28,956 nucleotides of DNA from CAYXWM01 sp964468805 (GCA_964468805.1 CAYXWM010000037.1:1-28956); one strand, 5' to 3'; counted from the stretch's first letter, positions 15,875 to 23,061 are shown. The notes: generated from the letters alone by a model not told the origin. Translations and numbers: made by a program.

Positions 15875-15931
15875 TTGACAAAACTAAAATCTTTGATATA
15901 ATTGAAAACAAGAATTATTATTAATTAATAA
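15875..15931 (+). promoter_or_regulatory. Promoter and palindromic operator candidate of the rubredoxin cassette
   Basis: TTGACA (15875-15880) and TATAAT (15897-15902) are consensus boxes 16 bases apart. Just downstream, around or after the expected start of transcription, TTATTAATTAATAA (15918-15931) is a perfect 14-bp palindrome. It is loosely like the AT-rich Per boxes that control clostridial reverse rubrerythrins. PerR binding is inference only. Confidence 0.65.
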
Positions 15932-15958
15932 AAATTATTTTTTAGGGGGCTTGTAATC

Positions 15959-16069
15959 ATGAAAAAATGGATTTGTTTAGTTTGCGGTTACGTACACAGC
16001 GGCGACCAACCGCCGGAAAGCTGTCCTCCATGCGGAGCACCTGCTTCAAAGTTTGAAGAAGACGAATGA
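15959..16069 (+). CDS. Small rubredoxin-like protein 1
   Basis: A 36-codon gene. AGGGGGC lies 8 bases upstream of ATG 15959. The product begins MKKWICLVCGYVHSGDQPP and is a complete rubredoxin-like iron site, with C6-x2-C9 and C22-x2-C25, followed by the GAPASKF tail. This is the short rubrerythrin-type module, not a classical 52-residue rubredoxin. It should bind one Fe(S-Cys)4 and carry one electron in the cytosol. It has the same register and clear identity with the N-terminal domain of the reverse rubrerythrin at 16481, which suggests duplication. An electron-shuttle role is inference. Confidence 0.88.
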   Translation: MKKWICLVCGYVHSGDQPPESCPPCGAPASKFEEDE

Positions 16070-16103
16070 GATTACTGACACCCGACGGAATAGAATGACA
16101 TAA

Positions 16104-16160
16104 GTGCATTAACCGGATGCACATAAATGAATATAAACTCCGCCTTTTCCGGGCGGAGTT
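16104..16160 (+). promoter_or_regulatory. Two hairpins between the small rubredoxin-like genes
   Basis: GTGCAT/ATGCAC (16104-16109, 16117-16122) is followed by a strong 9-bp stem, AACTCCGCC/GGCGGAGTT (16136-16144, 16152-16160), with loop TTTTCCG. There is no T tract after it, so it may be an attenuator, a processing site or a 3'-end protector, not a simple terminator. Confidence 0.5.
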
Positions 16161-16190
16161 AAATAAAAAATGACATCGGGGATGATTTAT

Positions 16191-16304
16191 TTGAAAAAAT
16201 TCGTTTGCATAATATGCGGCTACGTTCACACAGGGGAAGAAGCCCCAAAGAAATGTGTAACCTGTGGAGCACCTTCTTCAAAATTCAAAGAAACAACCGA
16301 CTGA
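16191..16304 (+). CDS. Small rubredoxin-like protein 2
   Basis: A 37-codon gene starting at TTG 16191, five bases after GGGGATG. An in-frame ATG at 16182 has no room for a ribosome site and would add three residues. The product begins MKKFVCIICGYVHTGEEAP and has C6, C9, C22 and C25 in the same register as its two neighbours, then GAPSSKFKETTD. About 27 of 37 residues match the N-terminal domain of the reverse rubrerythrin downstream. It should bind a single iron. Its own promoter is not obvious; it probably shares the transcript of the first copy through the hairpins at 16104-16160. Confidence 0.85.
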   Translation: MKKFVCIICGYVHTGEEAPKKCVTCGAPSSKFKETTD

Positions 16305-16335
16305 TAATATTGTAACGGCCTTTTTTCTAACAAAT

Positions 16336-16403
16336 TGTTATAACAGATTTTACAACCCAACCATAAAAAATCACTTGTATATTTTATCCAATCCGATTAT
16401 AAT
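16336..16403 (+). promoter_or_regulatory. Promoter of the reverse rubrerythrin gene
   Basis: TTGTAT (16375-16380) and TATAAT (16398-16403) are 17 bases apart. TGTTATAACA at 16336-16345 is a perfect palindrome upstream of the -35 box. So the rubrerythrin can be transcribed separately from the small rubredoxin-like genes. Confidence 0.6.
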
Positions 16404-16480
16404 AAATCCGTAACAGCGAATTGGTAAAATATACATAATAACTTAAATTTATTGATGTAAAAACCAAGGAGGTTTCTTAA

Positions 16481-17023
16481 ATGAAAAAATTTGTATGTGT
16501 AATTTGCGGATACGTTCAAAACGGTGACCAACCCCCGGCAAAATGCCCCACTTGCGGCGCTCCCGCTTCCAAATTCAAAGAACAAACCGATGCTAAAAAC
16601 TATGCTGACGAACACAGAATCGGCACAGCTAACGGAGTAGATCCCGAAGTATTGGAAGGTTTACGTCAAAACTTTGTTGGCGAATGTACTGAAGTAGGTA
16701 TGTACCTTGCTATGTCCCGCCAAGCAGACCGAGAAGGTTTCCCGGAAATCGCAGAAGCTTACAAACGCATCGCTTTCGAAGAAGCTGAACACGCTGCAAA
16801 ATTTGCTGAATTATTAGGCGAAGTAGTTGACTCCTCCACAAAAGTTAACCTTCAAAAACGCGTTGACGCTGAACACGGCGCATGCCAAGGCAAAAAAGAC
16901 CTTGCTACCAGAGCTAAAGAACTCAACCTTGACGCAATCCATGATACAGTTCATGAAATGTGTAAAGACGAAGCAAGACATGGTCAAGCTTTTGCAGGTT
17001 TGTTGAAGAGATATTTCAACTAA
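16481..17023 (+). CDS. Reverse rubrerythrin (N-terminal rubredoxin-like domain)
   Basis: A 180-residue NADH-dependent peroxidase-type protein that reduces hydrogen peroxide at a diiron site. Domain order is reversed from classical rubrerythrin. Residues 1-36 are the rubredoxin-like iron domain (C6, C9, C22, C25), and about 50-180 form the four-helix diiron domain with EEAEHAAKF and EARHGQAF plus the bridging Glu residues of GECTEVGMYLAMSRQ and VDAEHGA. Clostridial reverse rubrerythrins are abundant oxygen-defence proteins fed by NADH-rubredoxin oxidoreductase, which is not in this window. AAGGAGG is 8 bases before ATG 16481. A terminator follows. Confidence 0.95.
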   Translation: MKKFVCVICGYVQNGDQPPAKCPTCGAPASKFKEQTDAKNYADEHRIGTANGVDPEVLEGLRQNFVGECTEVGMYLAMSRQADREGFPEIAEAYKRIAFEEAEHAAKFAELLGEVVDSSTKVNLQKRVDAEHGACQGKKDLATRAKELNLDAIHDTVHEMCKDEARHGQAFAGLLKRYFN

Positions 17024-17064
17024 GAAATATTTGCAAATTCAAATAAATAACTGATTCAGATAAT

Positions 17065-17102
17065 AACCACAACCTTTTGTTTACGGAGGTTGTGGTTTTT
17101 TT
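17065..17102 (+). terminator. Intrinsic terminator of the rubrerythrin gene
   Basis: AACCACAACC (17065-17074) pairs with GGTTGTGGTT (17088-17097) around a 13-base loop, running into a T tract. Confidence 0.9.
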
Positions 17103-17152
17103 GTGTTGAATTTTTTATCATGGATAATTGATTCAAGCATATGCATATTTTA

Positions 17153-17181
17153 TTTCGAAAAGAAAACTATTGTGATATAAT
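17153..17181 (+). promoter_or_regulatory. Extended -10 promoter for the cyclase-like gene
   Basis: TGATATAAT (17173-17181) is an extended -10 element; a weak -35 (TTTCGA, 17153-17158) lies 17 bases upstream. About 75 bases of leader precede the ribosome site AAGGTGG (17255-17261). Confidence 0.5.
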
Positions 17182-17269
17182 TAATGTTTAACAATTAAGA
17201 CTTAATGCTATTCTAAATTACTTTGTTTTATAAAAAAGTGTGTAAAAATAATTCAAGGTGGATTAATGT

Positions 17270-18030
17270 ATGATTTATGAAGAACGCTTTGTTGCATTTA
17301 TCGATATATTAGGTTTTAAACAGAAAATTGAATCATCTGAAAATAACACTAAGATTCAAAAAAAATAAAGAAGATATTGAATTATATTGCAGGCATTAGA
17401 GACGATAATTATGAACGAATTTTTTCTGAACATGACCCTTTGAAAGAAGTATCAATATTTTCTGATAGTATTATTATTTCATATCCGGGTAGCCTGAGTA
17501 TTGGAGGAGCCTTTTTCCATGTACTCCTTGATTTAGTTCATATTTGCATAGAATTACTTGGCCAAAAAATGTATATTAGAGGCGGGGTTACTTATGGTAG
17601 GATGTATCACGATAAAAAAGTCTGTTTTGGCCCGGCAATGATACGGGCTTATAATTTAGAAAAAGATGTTGCAATTTATCCCCGAGTAGTTATTGATGCT
17701 GAAACAATTAAGCGGGGGCAAGAATTGCCTGGTTTAGGAAATTCAGATGAAACAGAAACTAAGGAGATTCAAGAATTAATATGTAAAGATACAGGTGGTA
17801 CTGATTTATATTACCTTGATTTTTTATCACAATACCAAGAATTTGACGATTGCGATAGTTATATTAATTTTTTGGAATATACTAAAGAAGACCTATGTAA
17901 TCATTTAAGTAAAGATTATAAAAAGGATATCTTAGAAAAATACAAGTGGTTTTCAGGCTATTATAATAATACTGTTAAAAAAATCTTTGGGGAAAATTCT
18001 CCGATAGAATTCATAAATTTGAACGAATAA
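17270..18030 (+). pseudogene. Nucleotidyl-cyclase-like gene interrupted by a -1 frameshift in A8
   Basis: The first part runs from ATG 17270 (AAGGTGG 8 bases upstream) to a TAA at 17366, encoding MIYEERFVAFIDILGFKQ. The rest, open to 18030, lies in another frame. One extra A in the A8 run at 17358-17365 joins them into a 253-residue protein. The joined product resembles the class III nucleotidyl cyclase fold: a metal-type Asp (D12) in AFIDILGF, then SIFSDSIIISYP where cyclases have their second metal Asp, then RGGVTYGRMYHDKKVCFGPAM like the GIHTG..G..YG core. Such proteins are usually annotated as hypothetical. The break may be a mutation, a sequencing error, or a site of ribosomal or transcriptional slippage. 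Confidence 0.75.
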
Positions 18031-18066
18031 ATGTCTATTCTCATTTTACAGAATAAATACCAAGCT

Positions 18067-18090
18067 GCAGCCCTCGTTGCTGCTTTTTTT
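18067..18090 (+). terminator. Intrinsic terminator after the cyclase-like gene
   Basis: GCAGC (18067-18071) pairs with GCTGC (18079-18083) around a 7-base loop, followed by T7. Confidence 0.8.
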
Positions 18091-18219
18091 ATTTAAGTTA
18101 AATAAAAGGGCAAGAATTATTTCAACTGAATCATGGAATAATAAGAATACTTCACTATTAAGAAGTATAAACATTTACTCAATTCTTTTGTACAACAGAA
18201 TTGCCGGAGGAAATAGTTC

Positions 18220-18831
18220 ATGAATATTGCTTTTAAATACTTGGCAATTGTTTTTGTTTTGGTATTATTGAATGTGGCCCCGGTTTCGGCGGCAGATAAG
18301 ATAAAAACCGCTGATTACAGTAATGCCAAAATAACTTTGGATGGGGTTAGGCTTAATCTTAAAAATCCCCCGGTTTTCGTTGTTAGGGACGGGGAATCAA
18401 ACGCAAGTTTATATTTGCCCATTAGGGAGCTTTTAGAAAAGTTAGGTTACTCTGTGCAGTGGGACAGAGCAACCAATACCGTAAATCTTACAAATCCTCG
18501 GGTTTTTGCGGAAGACCCGGTGGCTGATGTGTCCGTATATCAAGATTATAAGACGGTTTTTGATATAGAAAACAACAAAAACTACACCCTTGCTCAGTCC
18601 GGTTCTTTTTATGCGGAGGACGATCAATTTTTGCAGTTAAGTGTACAGTCCGAAATTATAGACGGAACCATAGATTTATTATTGTTTAGCCCGGAGGGCA
18701 AGGAACAACGCCTGACCATCGGTTCGGAATCCATTAAAGCAGTAATAAAATTAACCGAAGGAAAATGGAGGTATGTTGCTTCCGGGGTTTATAATCACGG
18801 TAGTATTAAAATCATGGGTACGGTAAGATAA
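18220..18831 (+). CDS. Secreted stalk-domain protein (copper amine oxidase N-terminal-like)
   Basis: A 203-residue protein with a Sec signal peptide: a hydrophobic core at about 5-20 and a likely cut after APVSA. Residues about 35-95 match the stalk domain first named from copper amine oxidase, with the typical LYLPIRELLEKLGYSVQWDRATNTVNL. Despite the name, this domain has no oxidase activity; in Firmicutes it occurs in many cell-surface proteins. The C-terminal half (about 100-203) looks all-beta and I do not recognise it. GGAGG precedes ATG 18220. Two small inverted repeats lie upstream: ATACTTC/GAAGTAT (18147-18168) and CAATTCT/AGAATTG (about 18180-18204). Confidence 0.8.
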   Translation: MNIAFKYLAIVFVLVLLNVAPVSAADKIKTADYSNAKITLDGVRLNLKNPPVFVVRDGESNASLYLPIRELLEKLGYSVQWDRATNTVNLTNPRVFAEDPVADVSVYQDYKTVFDIENNKNYTLAQSGSFYAEDDQFLQLSVQSEIIDGTIDLLLFSPEGKEQRLTIGSESIKAVIKLTEGKWRYVASGVYNHGSIKIMGTVR

Positions 18832-18884
18832 AAAAGTTTAATAATTTATTATACCGGTTCTTTCTTTGCATCTGCTTAGAAATA

Positions 18885-18914
18885 ATGTCCTCTATTTAAA
18901 ATGGAATCAGTATA
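18885..18914. repeat. Single-arm copy of the 3241-3270 repeat
   Basis: The 30 bases here match 26 of 30 with 3241-3270; the shared core includes GTCCTCT and AAATGGAATCA. The complementary left arm present at 3172-3211 is not found here. Both copies stand just upstream of a terminator hairpin containing a GC[C]TTTG stem. Confidence 0.5.
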
Positions 18915-18921
18915 TGACACC

Positions 18922-18954
18922 GGCTTTGGAATTTTGGTTCCGAAGCCTTTCTTT
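18922..18954 (+). terminator. Terminator of the stalk-domain gene
   Basis: GGCTTTGGAA (18922-18931) pairs with TTCCGAAGCC (18938-18947), 10 bp with one G-T pair, followed by TTTCTTT. Confidence 0.7.
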
Positions 18955-18995
18955 ATTGTGATTTTGGTGTATACTAAACATAAGAAGGTGATTAT

Positions 18996-19277
18996 ATGCA
19001 GGTATACCTTATAACCGTCAAACTTCATGCCAATTGGGTTCACAGTCTTAAAGAAAAGCGTATGGTGGTCAAAAGTCTGTTGGAGAAAACCAAAAATAAA
19101 TTCAATGTCTCCGCAACGGAAAGCGATGACCATGATTTGCACCAATCCATAGTAATATCTGTTGCTTTTCTGGCGGCTGATAATGCCCTCGCCGACAGTA
19201 TGTATGAAAATATAGTTAATTATATAGAAAGGCATACAGATGCGGAGATTGCCGGCGTTGAGTTTGAGGAAAGATAA
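18996..19277 (+). CDS. DUF503/YlxP family protein
   Basis: A 93-residue protein of the DUF503 (YlxP-like) family, shown by the N-terminal VYLITVKLHANWVHSLKEKRMVVKSLLEK pattern (SLKEKR is the family hallmark), the central FNVSATESDDHD and the IVISVAFLAADN segment. In many Firmicutes ylxP sits in the nusA-infB-rbfA operon; here it stands alone between two terminators. The function is not established; a role in ribosome or RNA metabolism has been proposed from context. AAGGTGAT precedes ATG 18996. Confidence 0.88.
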   Translation: MQVYLITVKLHANWVHSLKEKRMVVKSLLEKTKNKFNVSATESDDHDLHQSIVISVAFLAADNALADSMYENIVNYIERHTDAEIAGVEFEER

Positions 19278-19327
19278 ATTGAATTTGGATTGCCGGATTA
19301 AAGAAATGAGCAAAAGGTTTGGTGATT

Positions 19328-19378
19328 AAAAGCTTTGATAAAATATTCTCATGGCGAATATTTTGTCAGAGCTTTTTT
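19328..19378 (+). terminator. Strong terminator after the DUF503 gene
   Basis: A stem of about 21 bp (19328-19348 with 19356-19376) with two G-U pairs and a 7-base loop ends in T6. Confidence 0.85.
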
Positions 19379-19409
19379 AGTGCTTGAAAACGGCCTAAAC
19401 ACCTAGTTC

Positions 19410-19482
19410 CTGTAAATACCAAAAAGTATTTACAGAATTTCTTTTGTAAGATTGTATAAAAATTTAGTTACCGGAAATAATT
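19410..19482 (+). promoter_or_regulatory. Perfect hairpin and candidate SigF promoter of spoIIR
   Basis: CTGTAAATAC and GTATTTACAG (19410-19419, 19426-19435) form a perfect 10-bp inverted repeat. Downstream, GTATA (19454-19458) and GGAAATAAT (19473-19481), 14 bases apart, resemble the forespore SigF pattern (GYATA, then GGNNANANT). spoIIR is SigF-dependent in Bacillus. The promoter call rests on pattern only. Confidence 0.45.
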
Positions 19483-19515
19483 GTAATATCAACCAAGAAA
19501 GTGCAGAGGTGTGCT

Positions 19516-20175
19516 ATGTATAGATTAATAAAAGAATGGTATATGAAAGAGAAAAAGGTTTTAACCCTTTCAATAATATGCGGATTTGTTTTTACATTTA
19601 TCGTGGCATTTATGACATATGCATACTCGGCAAGTATGCAAAGGGAAATCGCAGAACAGGTAATCAGGTTGCACGTTAAGGCTAACTCCGATTCGGAGGC
19701 TGACCAAAACTTAAAAGTAACGGTTAGGGACAGGGTTTTGGAAAGGTTCAGATACGGATTGGAAGCGGCAGGCAGCGTTAACGAAACAGAAAGTTTTATC
19801 GTTGCAAACTTGGAGGAAATTCGTAAATTTGCACAAGAAGTAGTATACGAAAACGGCTATGATTACAATGTAACGGCGGAACTGACCAACGAATATTTTC
19901 CCACAAAAAATTATGCAAATGTTGCATTACCGGCAGGAAACTACGAAGCTTTGAGAATAAATATAGGCAATGCCGAGGGTAGCAACTGGTGGTGTGTAAT
20001 GTTTCCGCCTCTGTGCTATGTTGACATAACCCAAAAAGTTATACCCGAAAAAGAAGATGCTCAATTAAGAAAAGTACTTACTACAGAAACTTACAACCTT
20101 GTGGCTAAACATGATAAACCCGAAGTAGCTGTAAAATTCAAGATAGTTGAATGGTGGCAGGAGTTGATGAGGTGA
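19516..20175 (+). CDS. spoIIR: Stage II sporulation protein R
   Basis: SpoIIR is made in the forespore under SigF and is secreted toward the mother cell, where it triggers SpoIIGA to process pro-SigE. The sequence shows one N-terminal hydrophobic segment (about 14-38), then the family blocks VIRLHVKANSDSEADQNLK, FPTKNYANVALPAGNYEAL and the very conserved GSNWWCVMFPPLCYVD. From ATG 19516 (AGAGGTG about 5 bases upstream) it has 219 residues, normal for the family. GTG 19501 is a poorer start. The stop overlaps the start of the next gene as GTGA. Confidence 0.94.
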   Translation: MYRLIKEWYMKEKKVLTLSIICGFVFTFIVAFMTYAYSASMQREIAEQVIRLHVKANSDSEADQNLKVTVRDRVLERFRYGLEAAGSVNETESFIVANLEEIRKFAQEVVYENGYDYNVTAELTNEYFPTKNYANVALPAGNYEALRINIGNAEGSNWWCVMFPPLCYVDITQKVIPEKEDAQLRKVLTTETYNLVAKHDKPEVAVKFKIVEWWQELMR

Positions 20176-20651
20176 ACACCACAGAAGCAAGAAAAGTTAC
20201 ACGACCGCAAAGTTTGTTGATATTGGCAGTAGCTGTAACGTTGATATTTGCAGTTTTCCAATACCAAGATAAAAACAAGATACTAAACCAAGTAAACGCC
20301 GGTTATCAACGCTCTTACAATAACATGCTGGATAATCTGGCTAATATTAAGGACATGTTGGTAAACGTATCCCAGCTGAAAATACCGTCCCAACAAATGG
20401 GCGTTTTTGCGGAGATTTGGAAAGAGGCAGATTCAGCCAAGAAATCCTTGGCATTAATGCCCTATGACCAAGACACCGTAAATAAATGCTCCATATACTT
20501 GTCGGAAATGATAAATCAGTCCTATCGATTAATGAAAAAATCCATGAGCCGAACCGGCTTGGATATGACTGATATGGAAGTTGTACAAAAGTTAAAAGAC
20601 TATACCTCAGTAATTCACAAGTCCATAACGGAAGTGGGTTATCTGGGTTAG
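20172..20651 (+). CDS. YpeB N-terminal-like membrane protein, short form
   Basis: A 159-residue protein from GTG 20172, with AGGAG 8 bases upstream, overlapping the spoIIR stop. It has one N-terminal membrane segment (about 14-31) and then a helical extracytoplasmic part with QVNAGYQRSYNNMLDNLANIK and FAEIWKEADSAKKSLALMP. These resemble the N-terminal domain of YpeB, the partner that stabilises the spore cortex hydrolase SleB. YpeB is about 450 residues and has C-terminal PepSY domains; these are absent, and no broken remainder follows in the sequence. The YpeB relation is recognised from pattern and is moderately sure; a spore role fits its coupling to spoIIR. Confidence 0.65.
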   Translation: MNTTEARKVTRPQSLLILAVAVTLIFAVFQYQDKNKILNQVNAGYQRSYNNMLDNLANIKDMLVNVSQLKIPSQQMGVFAEIWKEADSAKKSLALMPYDQDTVNKCSIYLSEMINQSYRLMKKSMSRTGLDMTDMEVVQKLKDYTSVIHKSITEVGYLG

Positions 20652-20726
20652 TAATAGAAAGTATGAAACACCTCTTTTTCCAAGTGGGATAAAGAACCGT
20701 TTGGAGAAAAGAGATTCCTTAAGGTT

Positions 20727-20764
20727 AAAAAAGACGCCCGGATTAAAGTCCGAGCGTCTTTTTG
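20727..20764. terminator. Bidirectional terminator between convergent genes
   Basis: AAAAAAGACGCCCGG pairs with CCGAGCGTCTTTTT around an 8-base loop. A and T tracts on the two sides let it serve both the spoIIR pair (+) and the hydratase gene (-). Confidence 0.9.
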
Positions 20765-20772
20765 TATGTTTT

Positions 20773-23028
20773 TCAGCTTCTGTAGTAGTTAATCAAACAA
20801 CCTGCAAGAATTATTTCACGTTCATCATCTGTCATGGAAGAAAGGCTGAGTTTAAAGGACTTGGAATTGTCGGAAACCACAAATGCTTCAATTTCTTGGG
20901 TGGCGTTTGCTACGGCTTCTCTTACGTTTGGTATAAAAATATAATCTTCAAGTCCAAAGGGTAATTCTTCGGAAATAACGAAGGGCAACATACCCCAGTT
21001 AATAAGGTTGGAGCGATAACGTTTGGTTGCGTATTCTACAGCAATGTTGGCACAACCGCCAAGCACTCTTTGACAGCTTGCGGCTTGTTCCCTTGCGGAA
21101 CCGTCGCCCGGTTTGTTTGCATAAATAACGCTGCCGATTCCGGTGTTTTCGGGAGTGACACTGTAGCCGATTTTTTCAAGTTTGCTTAAAATATCAGCAT
21201 CAAAGGGATTTTCTCCTGCCAAACGAGCCTTTTCCAGGGCTTGAACTTCTTTTGCACGAGGTACATATTTGGGGTCTTTACGAGACAAGGTAAATTCCGC
21301 AAGTCCCAGAGGATTGGAGCGGTAAGAAGAGGTTTCTCCGGAGGGTATCAACTCATCTGTGGTTGTTACCGGGTCGGTGATTAAAGAAACAACTTTCAAC
21401 AGCAAATGTTGAGACAGGGCAGGAATAGCCGGCCAATCCTTGATGTTGGGTCCGAGAACCAATTCTGTTTCCGGTTGAGGCTTGCCTATGCCGTTGTATA
21501 CCCTTGAGTCGTAAATATTGCTGTTAAAGGCAAAGGTAGGTCTTGTGAATTCTGTATCTATATTATAAGCCGAGGTTAAGAAGCCTTTGTTGCGAGCTGT
21601 AGCCGCAATGGAACGAGCGTCCATCAGGGCTACGGAAGCAATTTGTCCTTTACCGGGCACGGAACCTTCACGGCTTGGGAAGTTGCGGGTAACGTGTCTG
21701 ATGCTTAATCCGTTGTTGGCAGGTACATCGCCTGCACCAAAACAAGGGCCGCAAATAGCGGAGCGTATGGTTGCACCTACGTTCATTAATTTGGCAATAG
21801 TGCCGTTTTCCACAAGGCTGTAGTAAGTAGGTTGGCTGGAAGGATAAACTGACAAACCGAAAGCACCGTTACCAACGGAACTGTCTTTCAAAATATCGGC
21901 TACATCGCAGATATTTTCGAAAGTACCGCCGGCACAACCGCAAACTACACCTTGAGAAACAAGGAGCTTACCGTCAACAAGCTTGTCCGTTAATTTTAAT
22001 TGAGTGTTTTCCATTTGGCTTGAGGCTTCTTTTTCCACATGAGCCAAAATATCTTTGGGGTTTTTAATAAGTTCATCTATGGTATAAACATTTCCGGGAT
22101 GGAAAGGCATAGCTATCATAGGACGGATTTTATCCAAATCCACTTGAATCAAACCATCGTAATATACTACGTCGCCTATGCTTAATTGTTTGTAATCCCC
22201 GGGTCTGCCGTGTACTTTGTAATATGTAGCAACTTGCTCGTCTGTTTCCCAGATTGAGGAAAGACAGGTAGTTTCGGTGGTCATTACGTCTATACCGTTT
22301 CTGAAATCAACGCTGAGATTTTTAATACCGTCACCGAAGAATTCCATAACTTTGTTTTTAACATAACCGCCTTTAAATACCGCAGAAATTATAGCAAGGG
22401 CTACGTCCATGGGGCCTACGCCTTTTTGAGGTTTACCGGTAAGCATTACACCTACTACCTCGGGATAAGCCAAGTCATAAGTTTTGCCCAGTAATTGTTT
22501 GGCCAGCTCGCCGCCGCCTTCACCTATGGCACAGGTACCCAAGGCTCCGTAACGAGTATGGCTGTCTGTTCCCAAAATCATCTTGCCGCAACCTGCCATC
22601 ATTTCTCTCATATATTGATGAATTACTGCTTGATGTGCAGGCACAAAAACACCGCCGAAGCGTTTTGCGGCGGAGAGACCGAATACATGGTCATCCTCAT
22701 TTATGGTACCGCCTACGGCACAAAGTGAGTTATGGCAGTTTGTCAAAACGTAAGGAACGGGAAATTTCTCCAAACCGCTTGCCTTAGCGGACTGTATAAC
22801 ACCCACGTAAGTTATGTCATGGGACGTCAAGGCATCAAATTTTAATTTCAATTGTTTTGTATTATCGTTTGTATTGTGTTTGGAAAAAATACTGTAGGTA
22901 ACAGTGTTTTGAATAGCTTGTTCTTTGGTAATATTTCTTTGGGATAAAAAATTCCCGGCATTGGAATCGTCATTTATAATTTCTTTTCCGTTAATTATAT
23001 AAACTCCTGTTTTGGATAAAGTAACCAA
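20773..23028 (-). CDS. Aconitase-family hydratase (YbhJ-like)
   Basis: A 751-residue member of the aconitase superfamily, closest in length and pattern to the E. coli YbhJ type, not to AcnA or AcnB. The [4Fe-4S] ligands appear as one Cys in VCGCAGGTFENI and the pair in AICGPCFGAGD. Other active-site blocks are GTDSHTRYGALGTCAIGEGGGE, NNGLSIRHVTRNFPSREGS and, in the swivelling C-terminal domain, GDGSAREQAA and RYRSNLINWGMLPF. The substrate could be citrate/isocitrate or a related hydroxy acid. It begins at TTG 23028, 7 bases after AAGGAGG, and follows the DUF2225 gene by 33 bases. No citrate synthase or isocitrate dehydrogenase gene is nearby. Confidence 0.9.
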   Translation of the reverse strand: MVTLSKTGVYIINGKEIINDDSNAGNFLSQRNITKEQAIQNTVTYSIFSKHNTNDNTKQLKLKFDALTSHDITYVGVIQSAKASGLEKFPVPYVLTNCHNSLCAVGGTINEDDHVFGLSAAKRFGGVFVPAHQAVIHQYMREMMAGCGKMILGTDSHTRYGALGTCAIGEGGGELAKQLLGKTYDLAYPEVVGVMLTGKPQKGVGPMDVALAIISAVFKGGYVKNKVMEFFGDGIKNLSVDFRNGIDVMTTETTCLSSIWETDEQVATYYKVHGRPGDYKQLSIGDVVYYDGLIQVDLDKIRPMIAMPFHPGNVYTIDELIKNPKDILAHVEKEASSQMENTQLKLTDKLVDGKLLVSQGVVCGCAGGTFENICDVADILKDSSVGNGAFGLSVYPSSQPTYYSLVENGTIAKLMNVGATIRSAICGPCFGAGDVPANNGLSIRHVTRNFPSREGSVPGKGQIASVALMDARSIAATARNKGFLTSAYNIDTEFTRPTFAFNSNIYDSRVYNGIGKPQPETELVLGPNIKDWPAIPALSQHLLLKVVSLITDPVTTTDELIPSGETSSYRSNPLGLAEFTLSRKDPKYVPRAKEVQALEKARLAGENPFDADILSKLEKIGYSVTPENTGIGSVIYANKPGDGSAREQAASCQRVLGGCANIAVEYATKRYRSNLINWGMLPFVISEELPFGLEDYIFIPNVREAVANATQEIEAFVVSDNSKSFKLSLSSMTDDEREIILAGCLINYYRS

Positions 23029-23061
23029 AGCGTGCCTCCTTGTAAGTTCTTGGGAAATAAA

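Noticed and set aside
15687..15911. Minus-strand ORF of 74 codons upstream of the rubredoxin cassette
   Set aside because: Its composition follows AT-rich DNA, and it overlaps a consensus promoter for the opposite strand.
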